Below are positions 63,783 through 64,000 of a stretch of DNA of 64,000 bases, piece by piece. Made by a program: the position numbers and the translations under genes. This stretch comes from Mariniblastus fucicola (GTDB taxonomy: Bacteria > Planctomycetota > Planctomycetia > Pirellulales > Pirellulaceae). The notes beneath the pieces are model-generated. The model saw only the letters and a program-made list of their open reading frames with translations, did not search any database and was not told the DNA's origin. The DNA lies in NCBI RefSeq assembly GCF_008087665.1, contig NZ_CP042912.1, positions 1,054,001-1,118,000 of the forward strand, read 5' to 3'. The first letter of the stretch is position 1. Each line of letters opens with the position of its first letter.

Positions 63783-64000
63783 ACGAAACTCCGGGCACGT
63801 CAGAACTGCATCGATTGGAAACCGTGAAGATACCCAGCCAGCGGTAAACTGTAAACTTGCCGTACCGAATGAAAGGCCGCAGCAAAGTCGTAAAAAACAG
63901 GACGAAAAAGCTGAATTGGTCGCCTCGTCCACTCACAGGCCGCGGACCGAGGCTAACGAATCAACCTGTTAGAAGAAAAACTTCGAGATCCGCCCGACAT

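Noticed and set aside
63783-63932. 50-residue N-terminal extension of glutamine synthetase
   Set aside because: The TTG at 63782 has a good SD and gives the standard GSI length; the extension has no similarity.

Overview
The window looks like a chromosomal segment of a planctomycete, most likely Pirellulaceae or a close relative (inference). Supporting signs: DUF1559 pseudopilin-like proteins, sulfatases and DUF1080 proteins, surface proteins with a short arginine-rich N-terminus ending in LExRxVL-type motifs, a dockerin-like C-terminus, an ECF sigma factor next to a membrane Ser/Thr kinase, GxxExxY protein, and weak or absent Shine-Dalgarno sites with several TTG starts. I see no phage, insertion sequence, CRISPR array, rRNA or convincing tRNA.

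Layout. 1-8000: the tail of a large calcium-binding surface protein, a HugZ-like flavin protein, a YeiH-type exporter, a DUF3127 protein with an SSB-like tail, an ArsC-like protein that needs an in-frame UGA read as selenocysteine, a GAF-GGDEF cyclase and a multi-pass membrane protein. 8000-20000: an RTX-repeat protein, small conserved proteins, a DsbD-alpha-like domain and a TlpA-like thioredoxin, a gluzincin-type lipoprotein, and an S8 protease. 19700-28000: an ABC exporter, sulfatase, LacI regulator, two histidine-rich proteins, and the ribE-ksgA pair. 28000-38700: carA, an operon with nitrilase and yidD, a cobalamin-riboswitch operon (DUF1559 + DUF4465/PEP-CTERM), glgC, an amidohydrolase and pyrD. 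38700-50200: GxxExxY gene between two palindromic repeats, ygiQ, hflKC, an S1-domain protein, recR, rpoN and a bifunctional nuclease. 50200-55000: DUF1080 lipoprotein, class V aminotransferase, ECF sigma-kinase pair. 55200-60900: a Tad pilus cluster (flp, a new 36-residue ORF, prepilin peptidase, cpaB, secretin, cpaE) closed by a strong terminator, without the motor ATPase or platform genes. 60900-64000: glnA-arsC-nadC operon.

Most noteworthy: (1) the UGA-containing ArsC-like gene with a correctly placed bacterial SECIS-like hairpin; (2) a textbook B12 riboswitch driving a pseudopilin-like protein and a DUF4465 surface protein with no known transporter; (3) an undescribed, pseudoknot-capable leader RNA ending in a terminator ahead of riboflavin synthase; (4) a sigma-54 promoter just upstream of rpoN itself; (5) a 51-bp nested palindrome between the DUF3127 and selenoprotein genes. 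All coordinates, pairings and motif calls were made by eye; family names come from recognition, not from searches.
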